A DNA stretch of 50,747 bases from Actinomadura sp. KC345 (GTDB taxonomy: Bacteria; Actinomycetota; Actinomycetes; Streptosporangiales; Streptosporangiaceae). The notes under the pieces were generated by a model. It saw nothing but the letters and a program-made list of their open reading frames with translations, ran no database searches and was not told the origin of the DNA. The position numbers were made by a program, and so were the translations under genes. The stretch is taken from the NCBI RefSeq assembly GCF_004348515.1, contig NZ_SMKH01000015.1:1-50747 (forward strand), given 5' to 3'. Within the stretch, counting starts at the first letter, position 1. Each line of letters begins with the position of its first letter. Shown here piece by piece: positions 35,095-43,073 of this stretch.

Positions 35095-36163
35095 GGTCGA
35101 CCAACGTAGACGCTTCCACGGGCGGCGGCCGCATCGGCTCCAGTGACGCGCGCAGCCGGGTCCGCATCCATGCCGCGCCCGGACGCTCGACCAAGCGGTG
35201 CACGGCGTAGGCGGCCAGCAGGGACGCCGCGACGGCCACCGCGAGCGCGGCCCACTTGTCGATTCCGGGGTACATCGCGTCGAGCAGCGGGAGCGCGAGC
35301 TGCGAATGGACGAGGTACAGCGGATAGGTCAGCGCCCCGAGGAGCGTCAGCCCGCTCCACCGGAGCCGGCTCAGCCGCCCCGTCGCGACGAGGATCATCA
35401 CCGCGTAGATCGCGGTGATGATGGCGCTGACCACGATCTCGTCGGCGCCGCGGAAGACGTCCTCCGCGCGCCACGCGCCGTAGCGCAGCGCCATCAGGTA
35501 CGTCACGGCCACGTATCCCCACAGCAGCAGCGTCGGGCCGAACCGGTAGATCATGTAGAGCGCCATGCCCGCGATGAAGTACGGGCTCCACGTCGGCACC
35601 AGCATCACCTGGAGCAGCTTGTGGTCGGCCTGCTCGGCGAAGAGGCCGCCGAACATCCAGACCGCCATGAAGACGAGGCAGGAGCGGTAGGTGATTCCGA
35701 TCGCCGCGAGAACGGCGATGAGCACGTAGAAGTGGAGCTCGACCCAGAGCGTCCAGTAGACGGCGTCCAGGTTCCGTACGCCGAGCCCGCCCTGCAGCAT
35801 GGTGAGGTTCGGGATGACCACGCCGGGAACGCCGTGCCCCTGCCGGAACACCGCGTACACGAAGGCACCGAGCAGAACGCTGACCCAGTACGCGGGCATC
35901 AGCCTGACGAGCCGGGAGATCCCGAACTCTCCCGGCCCGCGTCCCCAGGCGCTCATCAGGATCACGAACCCGCTGATGACGAAGAACAGGTCGACGCCGA
36001 GGTACCCGAACCGGGTGAGCGGGGCGATCTCGGGGAAGACGTCGTACGCCGGTTCGGGCCAGGCGCCCGCCCCGCCGAATCCGGTGAAGTGGTACAGCAC
36101 CACCGCCAGCGCGGCCAGAAAGCGCAGCAGATCGAGTTCACGCAGCCGTTCCCGTCGAGTCAC
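35009..36163 (-). CDS. Acyltransferase family 3 (OafA/YrhL-like) membrane protein
   Basis: 384-residue integral membrane O-acyltransferase with about ten helices. It opens with LRELDLLRFLAALAVVLYHF, where the Arg-Phe and the histidine are typical family residues, and continues with GYLGVDLFFVISGFVI. Such enzymes move acetyl or other acyl groups onto extracellular sugars or peptidoglycan. The neighbouring divergent SGNH-type lipoprotein could provide or remove the same acyl groups. Start ATG at 36163. Confidence 0.88.
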   Translation of the reverse strand: MTRRERLRELDLLRFLAALAVVLYHFTGFGGAGAWPEPAYDVFPEIAPLTRFGYLGVDLFFVISGFVILMSAWGRGPGEFGISRLVRLMPAYWVSVLLGAFVYAVFRQGHGVPGVVIPNLTMLQGGLGVRNLDAVYWTLWVELHFYVLIAVLAAIGITYRSCLVFMAVWMFGGLFAEQADHKLLQVMLVPTWSPYFIAGMALYMIYRFGPTLLLWGYVAVTYLMALRYGAWRAEDVFRGADEIVVSAIITAIYAVMILVATGRLSRLRWSGLTLLGALTYPLYLVHSQLALPLLDAMYPGIDKWAALAVAVAASLLAAYAVHRLVERPGAAWMRTRLRASLEPMRPPPVEASTLVDHGDGGGRGRARVDGGEPRDRTPADAAQR

Positions 36164-36353
36164 CGCCGCACCCTCTCGGCGGCAGGTTGCCCGCCCTGAG
36201 CCGCGAAGTGAACGGCGGGTGGAGGCGAGACCGCGATTGCGCGTCCGCCGCCGCTTCGGCGTCGTGGACGCGGCCCCGGCGGGGGCGGCGGATCAGTAAG
36301 ATGCGGGGGGCAGATCCGAGCCCGGAGGGGCTCTGGACGATAGGTGGTCATCG

Positions 36354-37127
36354 ATGACATCTCGCCGCGCCCGCCGCGGCGCGGCGACGCTCGTGCTGTG
36401 CCTGAGCCTTGCGGCGGCCCTGGCCGCGACCGGATGCTCCCCGGTCGGGGGCCCGGTGCACCGGTCCGCGGCGGCGGACAGCCCGGGGCGGGGCGGTGAG
36501 GGCGAGCCCCGCGACACCCCGTCCGTGGTGATGTTCCTCGGCGACAGCTACACGGTCGGCGACGGGCGCGTCCAGCCGGAGTCGACGTACGCGTCCGCCA
36601 CGGCGCGGCTGCTCGGCTGGCAGGTCGTCGTCGGCGGGCGGGCCGGGTCCGGTTTCGTCGTGAAGGGCCGGGGGCAGCAGGCGTTCCTCGCCCTGTTCGA
36701 GAGCCAGCTCGGCTGGCGGCCCGCGCCCGACATGCTCATCGTGTCCGGCGGCCACAACGACTGGCGCGTCGCGCCGCAGCAGGTCGCCGCCGCCGCGCAC
36801 GTGCTGCTCGAACGCGTCCGGCAGCGCTGGCCCGGCACGCACATCGTCCTGATGGGGCCGATCTGGGGGACGGGGACGCCGCCGCAGGGCGCGACCGCCG
36901 TCCGGGACGCGCTGAAGAACCTGAGCGGGCAGCTCGGCGTCCCGTTCGTCGACCCGATCGGCGAGCGGTGGGTCACCGGCAACCCGCTGACCGGCGTGGG
37001 CAACGCGCCGCAGTACATCAAGAAGGACCGCACCCACCCGAACCCGGCCGGCCACCGGTACGTCGCGACGCGCCTGGCGGGGGACCTGAAGCGGATGGGC
37101 CTCGCCCGGCCGGCCCGGAAGGACTGA
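36354..37127 (+). CDS. SGNH/GDSL hydrolase lipoprotein
   Basis: 257-residue exported lipoprotein: the signal peptide ends LAATGC, then a disordered stretch and an SGNH fold. Block I is FLGDSYTVGDG (nucleophile Ser), block II the Gly in GGRAGSGF, block III SGGHNDWR (Asn) and block V DRTHPNPAGH (Asp and His), so all catalytic residues are present. It is an esterase or acyltransferase acting on the cell surface. GGTGG lies 6 bases before the ATG at 36354, and a candidate -10 TAAGAT is at 36297-36302, followed by a 6-bp hairpin at 36318-36333. Confidence 0.85.
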   Translation: MTSRRARRGAATLVLCLSLAAALAATGCSPVGGPVHRSAAADSPGRGGEGEPRDTPSVVMFLGDSYTVGDGRVQPESTYASATARLLGWQVVVGGRAGSGFVVKGRGQQAFLALFESQLGWRPAPDMLIVSGGHNDWRVAPQQVAAAAHVLLERVRQRWPGTHIVLMGPIWGTGTPPQGATAVRDALKNLSGQLGVPFVDPIGERWVTGNPLTGVGNAPQYIKKDRTHPNPAGHRYVATRLAGDLKRMGLARPARKD

Positions 37128-37154
37128 GCCTCCGGACCGGCCGGCGGGCCCGGC

Positions 37155-38111
37155 TCAGCCGGCGGCGGGACGGGCGAGCGTGAGGGAGAAGTCGCCCTCG
37201 GGGTCCGTCCAGAACTCGGCGAGTTCCATCCCCGCCGCGCCGAGTTCGGCCTCCAGGCGCTCCCGCCGGAACTTGGCGGAGACCTCGGTGCGCATCTCCT
37301 CGCCGGCGGCGAACGACACCTCCAGGTCCAGGCCGCCGATCCGGACGTCCTGGTCGCGGGTCGACCGCAGCCGCATCTCGATCCACTCCTCGGTCTCGTT
37401 CCAGACCGCGAGGTGCTCGAACGCCTCCGGGTCGAAGTCCGCGTCCAGCTCCTGGTTGATCACGTACAGGACGTTGCGGTTGAACTGGGCGGTGACCCCG
37501 GCGGCGTCGTCGTAGGCGCGGACGAGCCGTTCCGGGGCCTTGACCAGGTCGGCGCCGAGCAGCAGGAAGTCGCCGCCGGTCATGGCCGCGCGGACGCCGC
37601 CGAGGAACCCGATCCGCGAGGCGGGCGGCATGTTGCCGATCGTCCCGCCGAGGAAGGCGACGAGGCGGCGCTCGCCGCCCGGCAGCAGGTGGAGGTGCTG
37701 CTCGTAGTCGGCGACGACGGTCCGGACGTCGAGACCGGGATGGTCGGAGGCGATCCCGGCCGCGGCCTCCTCCAGGAAGTCGCCGCTCACGTCCACGGGC
37801 ACGTACGAGCGCAGCGTGCCGGCGAGCGCGTCGAGCAGCAGCCGGGTCTTCTCCCCCGACCCCGCGCCGAGCTCCAGCAGCGTGCGGGCGCCGGTGGCGG
37901 CGGCGATGTCGGGCGCCCGCGCGACGAGGATCTCGCGCTCGCGGCGGGTCGGGTAGTACTCCTCCAGCTTCGTGATCTCCTCGAAGAGCGCGCTGCCGCG
38001 CTCGTCGTAGAACCACTTGGGCGGCAGGGTCTTGGGCGTGCCGGTGAGCCCCTCCCTGACGTCCTGGCGGAGCGTCTTGGCGAGGTCGTCGGCGGTCAGG
38101 AACCGGTCCAC
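37155..38111 (-). CDS. egtD: Histidine N-alpha-methyltransferase EgtD
   Basis: First step of ergothioneine synthesis: trimethylates histidine to hercynine with S-adenosylmethionine. 318 residues, normal for EgtD. KWFYDERGSALFEEI, EYYPTRRE, the SAM motif LELGAGSGEKT (about 79-89), QFNRNVLYVIN (substrate Asn) and EVSAKFRRE near the C-terminus are the family landmarks. GTG at 38111 has AAGGAGAG 6 bases upstream. It is the last gene of an egtA-B-C-D operon and is separated from egtC by a short repeat. Confidence 0.95.
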   Translation of the reverse strand: MDRFLTADDLAKTLRQDVREGLTGTPKTLPPKWFYDERGSALFEEITKLEEYYPTRREREILVARAPDIAAATGARTLLELGAGSGEKTRLLLDALAGTLRSYVPVDVSGDFLEEAAAGIASDHPGLDVRTVVADYEQHLHLLPGGERRLVAFLGGTIGNMPPASRIGFLGGVRAAMTGGDFLLLGADLVKAPERLVRAYDDAAGVTAQFNRNVLYVINQELDADFDPEAFEHLAVWNETEEWIEMRLRSTRDQDVRIGGLDLEVSFAAGEEMRTEVSAKFRRERLEAELGAAGMELAEFWTDPEGDFSLTLARPAAG

Positions 38112-38122
38112 GTGGTTCTCTC

Positions 38123-38164
38123 CTTCAGAGGGCTGTGCTTCAGAGGGACGTGCTTTCAGAGGGG
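38123..38164. repeat. Three 15-bp direct repeats between egtC and egtD
   Basis: CTTCAGAGGGCTGTG, then CTTCAGAGGGACGTG, then CTTTCAGAGGGG. The third copy contains the egtC stop codon, so the spacer seems to have grown by duplicating the end of egtC; each copy carries a TGA on the minus strand. Confidence 0.7.
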
Positions 38165-38890
38165 GATGACGGAAACGCCGGAGGCGAGGTCGGCGGTGAC
38201 GAGCGAGCGGTCGGGGACGGACTTCCAGCCCGCGTCGTCGTCGAGCGGCTCGGACGCGATCCGGATCTCGTCCGCGTCCTCGCGGACGAACAGGGAGTCG
38301 CCCCAGGTCGTGGCCGCCAGCGACGTGCCGTCCGAGGCTAGGAGGTTGTAGCGGCCGGGGGCGAACGCGGTGACCGCGCCGATCACGGCGGCGAGGCCCT
38401 CGCCGAGCGGCAGCCCGTCCCGCCAGTACCGGGCGGCGAGGGCGAACAGCGGCGCGGAGTCGACCGGGGCACGGGCGTCCGGGACCCCGGCGAGGTCTCC
38501 GGCCAGCTCCCGGAGCCGGCCCTCGGCGCCGCCGAAGTCGTCGATCCTCCCGTTGTGGCTGAACAGCCGGGTCCCGGCGCGGAACGGCTGGGCGCACGCC
38601 TCGTCCACCGGGAACCCGGCCGTCGCCGAGCGGATCGCCGCGATCGCACAGGACGCCCGGACCGCCCCGGCGATCTCGCGGAACGACTGGTCGGTCCAGA
38701 TGGGCTGGGCGCGCCGGAACCGGACGGCCTCGCCGTGCTGGTACCAGCCGGCTCCGTACCCGTCGGCGTTGAGGAGGCATCCCTGCGTCATGCGCGGCGC
38801 GTACGACTGGCTCTCCAGCGAGTGCTCACCGTCGTAGATGAGCGAGTGCAACGTCCGTTCGGGGCCCAGGTAGCCGAGATGGCGGCACAT
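38156..38890 (-). CDS. egtC: Gamma-glutamyl hercynylcysteine sulfoxide amidohydrolase EgtC
   Basis: Removes glutamate from gamma-glutamyl-hercynylcysteine sulfoxide in ergothioneine synthesis. 244-residue class II glutamine-amidotransferase (Ntn) fold; Cys2 right after the initiator Met (MCRHLGYLG) is the expected nucleophile. AIRSATAG and LFSHNGRIDDF hold the substrate-binding and oxyanion residues. Its start shares one base with the egtB stop (TGATG). Confidence 0.94.
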   Translation of the reverse strand: MCRHLGYLGPERTLHSLIYDGEHSLESQSYAPRMTQGCLLNADGYGAGWYQHGEAVRFRRAQPIWTDQSFREIAGAVRASCAIAAIRSATAGFPVDEACAQPFRAGTRLFSHNGRIDDFGGAEGRLRELAGDLAGVPDARAPVDSAPLFALAARYWRDGLPLGEGLAAVIGAVTAFAPGRYNLLASDGTSLAATTWGDSLFVREDADEIRIASEPLDDDAGWKSVPDRSLVTADLASGVSVIPL

Positions 38891-40242
38891 CAGCGGGCCT
38901 CCCCTGGGACGGATCGGGCGCAGCGGAAACCGGAGAAGATCTGCCGCCTGATGGGGTAGTCCCAGTTGCGGAACGACCCGCGTATCGCGAGTGGGTGCGT
39001 CGCCCATGAACCGCCCCGGAGCACTTTGTACTCGGGGCCGAAGAAGACTTCCGAATACTCCTTGTAAGGAAAGGAGCGAAAACCCGGGTAGCCGCTGAAG
39101 TCGGACGATGTCCACTCCCATACGTCCCCTAGGAGGCGCCTGACCCCGTAGGCCGACGCACCAGACGGATAGGAGCCCGTGTCCGACGGACGGAGTGCTC
39201 GCTGGCCCAGGTTGGCACGTCCCTCTTCGTAGACCTCGCCCCAAGGGTAGCGGCGCGACCGTCCGGTGGCCGGGTCCCAGCGGGCGGCCTTCTCCCACTC
39301 GGCCTCGGTCGGGAGCCGCTTCCCGGCCCAGCGCGCGTAGGCGTCCGCTTCGTACCAGCACACGTGCTGGACGGGCTCGCCGGGCGGGACGGATTCCGTC
39401 CGCCCGAACCGGCGCCGCGTCCACCGACCGCCCTCCCGCGTCCAGAAGGCGGGGGCGCGCTTGCCGCTGCTTGTGCGCCACTCCCACCCGGCGGGGTCCC
39501 ACCAGCGCGGGTCGTCGTAGCCACCGGCTTCCATGAAGGCGATGTAGGCGGCGTTGGTCACCGGCTCGGCGTCGATGTAGTACGCGGGGAGGTCGACAAC
39601 GTGCACGGGACGCTCATTGTCGTAAGCCCACGGATCGTCCGACGTGCCCATTCGGAATGGCCCCGCGTCGATCAGGATCTCGTCCACAGGAGAACGGACG
39701 GAGGACACGTGCGGGATTGTCCCGGCCACAGGATCGAGCAGCGCGGGAGCGCCTTTGCGCAGCTGATGGGTGGCCAGCATGGTCTCGTCGTGCATGTGCT
39801 CGTGCTGGACGACCATCCCGTACACGAATCCGCCCGACATGAGCGGATCCGCCGTGTCGAACCGCGCCGCGGGCAGCGAGTCGAGCACCTTGGCGCGCAC
39901 CGTGCCGATGTAGGCGCGGGCCTCGTCCGGTGACAGGAGCGGCAGGGACGGCCGTTCGGCGCGCGGATGCTCGAACGCGTCGTACAGGCCGTCGATCTCC
40001 GGGCGCATCGCGTCCTCGCCCGCCGCCGCGCGCAGCAGCCACAGCTCCTCGTAGTTGCCGACGTGCGCGAGGTCCCACACGAGCGGCGACATGAGCGGCG
40101 ACACCTGGGACGTGAGGCCGTCGCCGCCCAGGACGTCGGTGGTGAGGCCGAAGCTGCGGTCCCGCACCGCGCCGAGTTCGCCGGCGATCAGTTCCTTCAG
40201 GGCGTCCTCGTCGCGGGCGGCCGGGGGGTTCATCGGGGCCAT
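38890..40242 (-). CDS. egtB: Hercynine oxygenase EgtB
   Basis: Iron(II) sulfoxide synthase that joins hercynine and gamma-glutamylcysteine (in EgtA-containing systems) with oxygen. 450 residues: an N-terminal DinB-like domain with His60 (DLAHVGNY) and the iron motif His147-x3-His151-x-Glu153 (QHEHMHDE), and a C-terminal formylglycine-generating-enzyme-like domain (RLPTEAEWEKAAR, YPWGEVYEEG, RGGSWATHP). ATG at 40242 has GAGGAGG 7 bases upstream and overlaps egtA by 13 bases; ATG at 40233 is the alternative. Confidence 0.95.
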   Translation of the reverse strand: MAPMNPPAARDEDALKELIAGELGAVRDRSFGLTTDVLGGDGLTSQVSPLMSPLVWDLAHVGNYEELWLLRAAAGEDAMRPEIDGLYDAFEHPRAERPSLPLLSPDEARAYIGTVRAKVLDSLPAARFDTADPLMSGGFVYGMVVQHEHMHDETMLATHQLRKGAPALLDPVAGTIPHVSSVRSPVDEILIDAGPFRMGTSDDPWAYDNERPVHVVDLPAYYIDAEPVTNAAYIAFMEAGGYDDPRWWDPAGWEWRTSSGKRAPAFWTREGGRWTRRRFGRTESVPPGEPVQHVCWYEADAYARWAGKRLPTEAEWEKAARWDPATGRSRRYPWGEVYEEGRANLGQRALRPSDTGSYPSGASAYGVRRLLGDVWEWTSSDFSGYPGFRSFPYKEYSEVFFGPEYKVLRGGSWATHPLAIRGSFRNWDYPIRRQIFSGFRCARSVPGEAR

Positions 40243-41474
40243 GCCGGGGCCTCCTCGGTCTGGGCGGATTCCAGGGGCGGGTGCGCGTCCGGCGAATCGG
40301 AAGCGGGGTCGTCGGCGGGGGTGCGTCCCCGCTCGACGTACCGGCGGGCGTAGTCGTCCACCAGCGCGACGAGGCCGGGTGCGCCGAGCCGGGGCAGCGC
40401 CTCCAGCGCGGCGGCGAAGCAGGCCCGCGACGCGGCGGCCAGGGCCGGGTCGGACAGCCCGCGGCGGGCCGCCTCCGCCCACAGGTGCGCGACGGGCTCG
40501 GCCGCGGCCTCGGCGGCCCGGGACGCCGCGGGGTCGTCCAGCAGAGCGGTGGCGACGGCGACGGGGACGGGCCAGTACGGGCCGGGCAGCGCGTCGATCA
40601 TGCGCAGCTCCAGCCAGCCCCGCGGCCGGACCGGCGGGAACAGCGTGGACAGGTGGTAGGACAGGTCGTCCTCGCCCGGCTCGCCCTTGTTCAGCCACTC
40701 CAGGAACGACATCCCGGGGGCGGAGGTCCACTCGCCCTCCGCGGTGTGGACGAGCATGACCTGGGCGTCGAGCGCGTACCGCGTCCACGCCTCGGCGGGG
40801 TCGCCGTCCGCGCCGTCGCGCAGGACGGGGAGGGTGCGGCACGGGTCGAGCTCGGTCCAGATGCCCTGCCGGGAGGAGCGCATCCCGGTGGGCCGGCCGG
40901 CGCGGAGCGGCGAGTTGGCGAACGCGGCGACGAACACCGGGCCGAGCGCGTGCGCGAGCCGCCAGCGCCGGAACGCGTCGGTGTGGTCGGCGCCGATGTC
41001 CAGGTTGACCTGGACGGACGCGGTCGAGCACATCATCGCCAGACCGGCGTCGGGGAAGCCGCCCGCGCAGAAGTAGTCGCGCATGCAGGCGTAGCGGGGA
41101 TGGTCGGCCTGGAACCGCGGCCGCCGGACGGGGTCGACGCCCTGGCCGACGAGCGACAGCCCGTCCGAGGCGAGGGCGCCGCGCACGTGCGCGGTGTCCC
41201 CGTCGAGCGCGGTGTGGAGTTCGGCGAGCCCGCCGAACGGAGCGGAGCTGAGCTCCAGCTGCCCTCCGGGCTCGTAGGTGATCTTGCTTCCGCCGGGGGG
41301 CGGGCCGGCCTCGCCGACGAGGGCGCGCACCCGGCCGGCGGGCACGTGGGCGCTCTGGTCGGCGGAGTCGATCACGAACCACTCGGTCTCCGCGCCGACC
41401 GTCCCGGGCGGGCCGGTCTTGAAGCAGACACCTCGAATGTGCTGGTAGACGTCGTCCACGGTCAGCCGCGTCAC
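40230..41474 (-). CDS. egtA: Glutamate-cysteine ligase EgtA
   Basis: Makes gamma-glutamylcysteine, the sulfur donor for EgtB. 414 residues of the GCS2 carboxylate-amine ligase type: ETEWFVID near the N-terminus, SKITYEPGGQLELSSAPF (substrate binding), and the later STASVQVNLDIG run. The operon starts here; the start codon is GTG at 41474. Two CGTGAAC repeats 20 bases apart upstream may be regulatory. Confidence 0.94.
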   Translation of the reverse strand: MTRLTVDDVYQHIRGVCFKTGPPGTVGAETEWFVIDSADQSAHVPAGRVRALVGEAGPPPGGSKITYEPGGQLELSSAPFGGLAELHTALDGDTAHVRGALASDGLSLVGQGVDPVRRPRFQADHPRYACMRDYFCAGGFPDAGLAMMCSTASVQVNLDIGADHTDAFRRWRLAHALGPVFVAAFANSPLRAGRPTGMRSSRQGIWTELDPCRTLPVLRDGADGDPAEAWTRYALDAQVMLVHTAEGEWTSAPGMSFLEWLNKGEPGEDDLSYHLSTLFPPVRPRGWLELRMIDALPGPYWPVPVAVATALLDDPAASRAAEAAAEPVAHLWAEAARRGLSDPALAAASRACFAAALEALPRLGAPGLVALVDDYARRYVERGRTPADDPASDSPDAHPPLESAQTEEAPAWPR

Positions 41475-41547
41475 GGCGGTCTCCTCACCTCGGTGATAGC
41501 GGAGGCGAACCTTCCCCGCTGAACCGGATCAGGAATCCGACGAAATA

Positions 41548-41574
41548 CGTGAACTTCCTTAAATCTCCGTGAAC
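41548..41574. promoter_or_regulatory. Direct CGTGAAC repeats upstream of egtA
   Basis: CGTGAAC occurs at 41548-41554 and 41568-41574, 20 bases apart (about two helical turns), in the 251-base divergent gap between egtA and the sigma-like gene. The intervening bases are AT-rich for this genome. The gap also holds an isolated TTGACC; no full promoter is clear. Confidence 0.3.
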
Positions 41575-41725
41575 ATCACCGTCCGCATGTGCAACGGTTA
41601 CTTTCCGTACTATTCGACGTTTCGCCTAATCCCCGACTTCTCAGGCATTGACCGGAGACGCTAGAGTCCGTCAACCAGCGGTATGCACCATTTGCCGATT
41701 ACCGGGCCGAAGATCGGGAGGTCAC

Positions 41726-42991
41726 ATGCGCGGGGACATGGGTTCGCTCTACGACGCGCACGCCGACCGCCTGTACGCCTACTGCTGGTCACTCGTTGGC
41801 GACCAGCTCGCCGCGGCCGCCGTCGGGGACGCCTTCACCGCGGCCGTCCGCCAGCCGCCGCGCGGCGACAGCGTCCTGTGGCTGTACTCCCTCGCCCGTT
41901 CGGCCTGCACCGAGCGCGGCGCCTTCGCCGGCCACCTCGACGGGCGGGGCGGCATGCTGTTCGCCGGCTCCGACCCGCTGCTGCGCGCCGCGGGCGCCCT
42001 GCGCCCCGACCACCGCGAGGTACTGCTGCTGTGGGCGAGCGAATGGCTCGAACCCCACGACATCGCCCGCGTCCTCGGCATCGCGCCGGACACGGTCGTG
42101 CAGCTGCTCGACGCGGCCCGGATCCGGCTGGAGCGGTCCGTCCTCGAGATCCTGATGCGCGGCACGACCGAGGCGCGGCACGACCTCATCACCGCGTTCG
42201 AGAAGAAGCGGCTCCCGCGGCTGCTCGCCGACCGGGCGCCGGCCCGCGCGCCCGGCTGGCTGCGCGACCGGGTCCTGGCCGCCTGCGAGGACGAGGCCGT
42301 CCGGCCGCTGCCGAGCGTCACCGTGCCGAGCCCGCTCGTGGTGATCGGCCCGGACCGGCCGCACCCGGGGCGCCGGGGCGGGACCGGCGCGAACCCGAAG
42401 CGCGGACTGTCCGGCGGCCTCCAGAAGGGCATCGGCGCCGCGGCGGGCGTCGCCGCCTCGGTCGCGGCGGTCGTCGGCCTGCTCGCCACCTGGCCCTCGG
42501 CGAAGGGCGGCGCGGGCGCCGCGTCGATGGTCCCGACGGCGAGCAACGGCCAGACGAACCCGGCGTCCACCACGAGCACCGGCGTCCCGCGGCACCCGAT
42601 GCCCGGCCTGTCCGGCACCGAGAAGGCGACGGGCGGGCCGCCCGGAACCCCGCGCGACCCGGCCACGAGCGGCGACCCGGCCCCGCCGGCCGGTGGGACC
42701 CCGGACGGCGCCGCGCCGCCGGCGACGTCCCCGCCCGGCGGTCCCTCGCGGGAGACCGGCTCGTGGTCGCCGGGCACGCCGTCGCGGCCGGACCGCCCGT
42801 CGGCCCCGCCGACCAGCGGGTCCCCGACCACTCCCCCGACCACGCCGGACGACCCGACGACCCCGCCCGGCGACGGCTCCGGCACCCCGACCACGCCGCC
42901 GCCGGACACCCCGACGGACCCGCCGGAGGAGCCGGGCACGCCCGGCCCCAGCCCGACGGCCAACCCCACGCCGTCGCCGAGCGGGAACTGA
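41726..42991 (+). CDS. Membrane-anchored sigma-like protein with Pro/Thr-rich outer tail
   Basis: 421 residues. The N-terminal 140 look like an ECF sigma factor: SLYDAHADRLYAYCWSLVGD is region 2-like, and a region 4-like helix-turn-helix spans residues 92-136 (LRPDHREVLLLWASEWLE, then PHDIARVLGIAP). A charged linker leads to one membrane helix (236-256), then about 165 residues very rich in Pro, Thr, Gly and Ser, as in cell-wall-spanning segments. It may tether a regulator to the membrane or have lost sigma function. GGGAGG lies 4 bases before ATG at 41726. The architecture resembles the protein at 14106-15794. Confidence 0.75.
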   Translation: MRGDMGSLYDAHADRLYAYCWSLVGDQLAAAAVGDAFTAAVRQPPRGDSVLWLYSLARSACTERGAFAGHLDGRGGMLFAGSDPLLRAAGALRPDHREVLLLWASEWLEPHDIARVLGIAPDTVVQLLDAARIRLERSVLEILMRGTTEARHDLITAFEKKRLPRLLADRAPARAPGWLRDRVLAACEDEAVRPLPSVTVPSPLVVIGPDRPHPGRRGGTGANPKRGLSGGLQKGIGAAAGVAASVAAVVGLLATWPSAKGGAGAASMVPTASNGQTNPASTTSTGVPRHPMPGLSGTEKATGGPPGTPRDPATSGDPAPPAGGTPDGAAPPATSPPGGPSRETGSWSPGTPSRPDRPSAPPTSGSPTTPPTTPDDPTTPPGDGSGTPTTPPPDTPTDPPEEPGTPGPSPTANPTPSPSGN

Positions 42992-42998
42992 GCGGCCC

Positions 42999-43073
42999 GG
43001 CCCTCGAACCGCCGGCCCTCGAACCGCGGGCCCTCGAACCACGGGCCCTCAAACCACGGGCCCTCAAACCACG
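42999..43073. repeat. Five tandem 15-bp repeats at a convergent junction
   Basis: Unit GGCCCTCGAACCRCG repeated five times without spacers (starts 42999, 43014, 43029, 43044, 43059); the last two units have A for G in the middle (CTCAAACC). The array begins 8 bases after the sigma-like stop and includes the MFS stop at 43064-43066. It is too regular for a terminator and has no CRISPR spacers. Confidence 0.85.

Noticed and set aside
38112..38780. Longer EgtD starting inside egtC
   Set aside because: The extra residues are an out-of-frame reading of egtC; GTG at 38111 has a good ribosome site and matches the normal EgtD length.
42999..43073. CRISPR array
   Set aside because: The 15-bp units follow each other with no spacers, and no cas genes are present.
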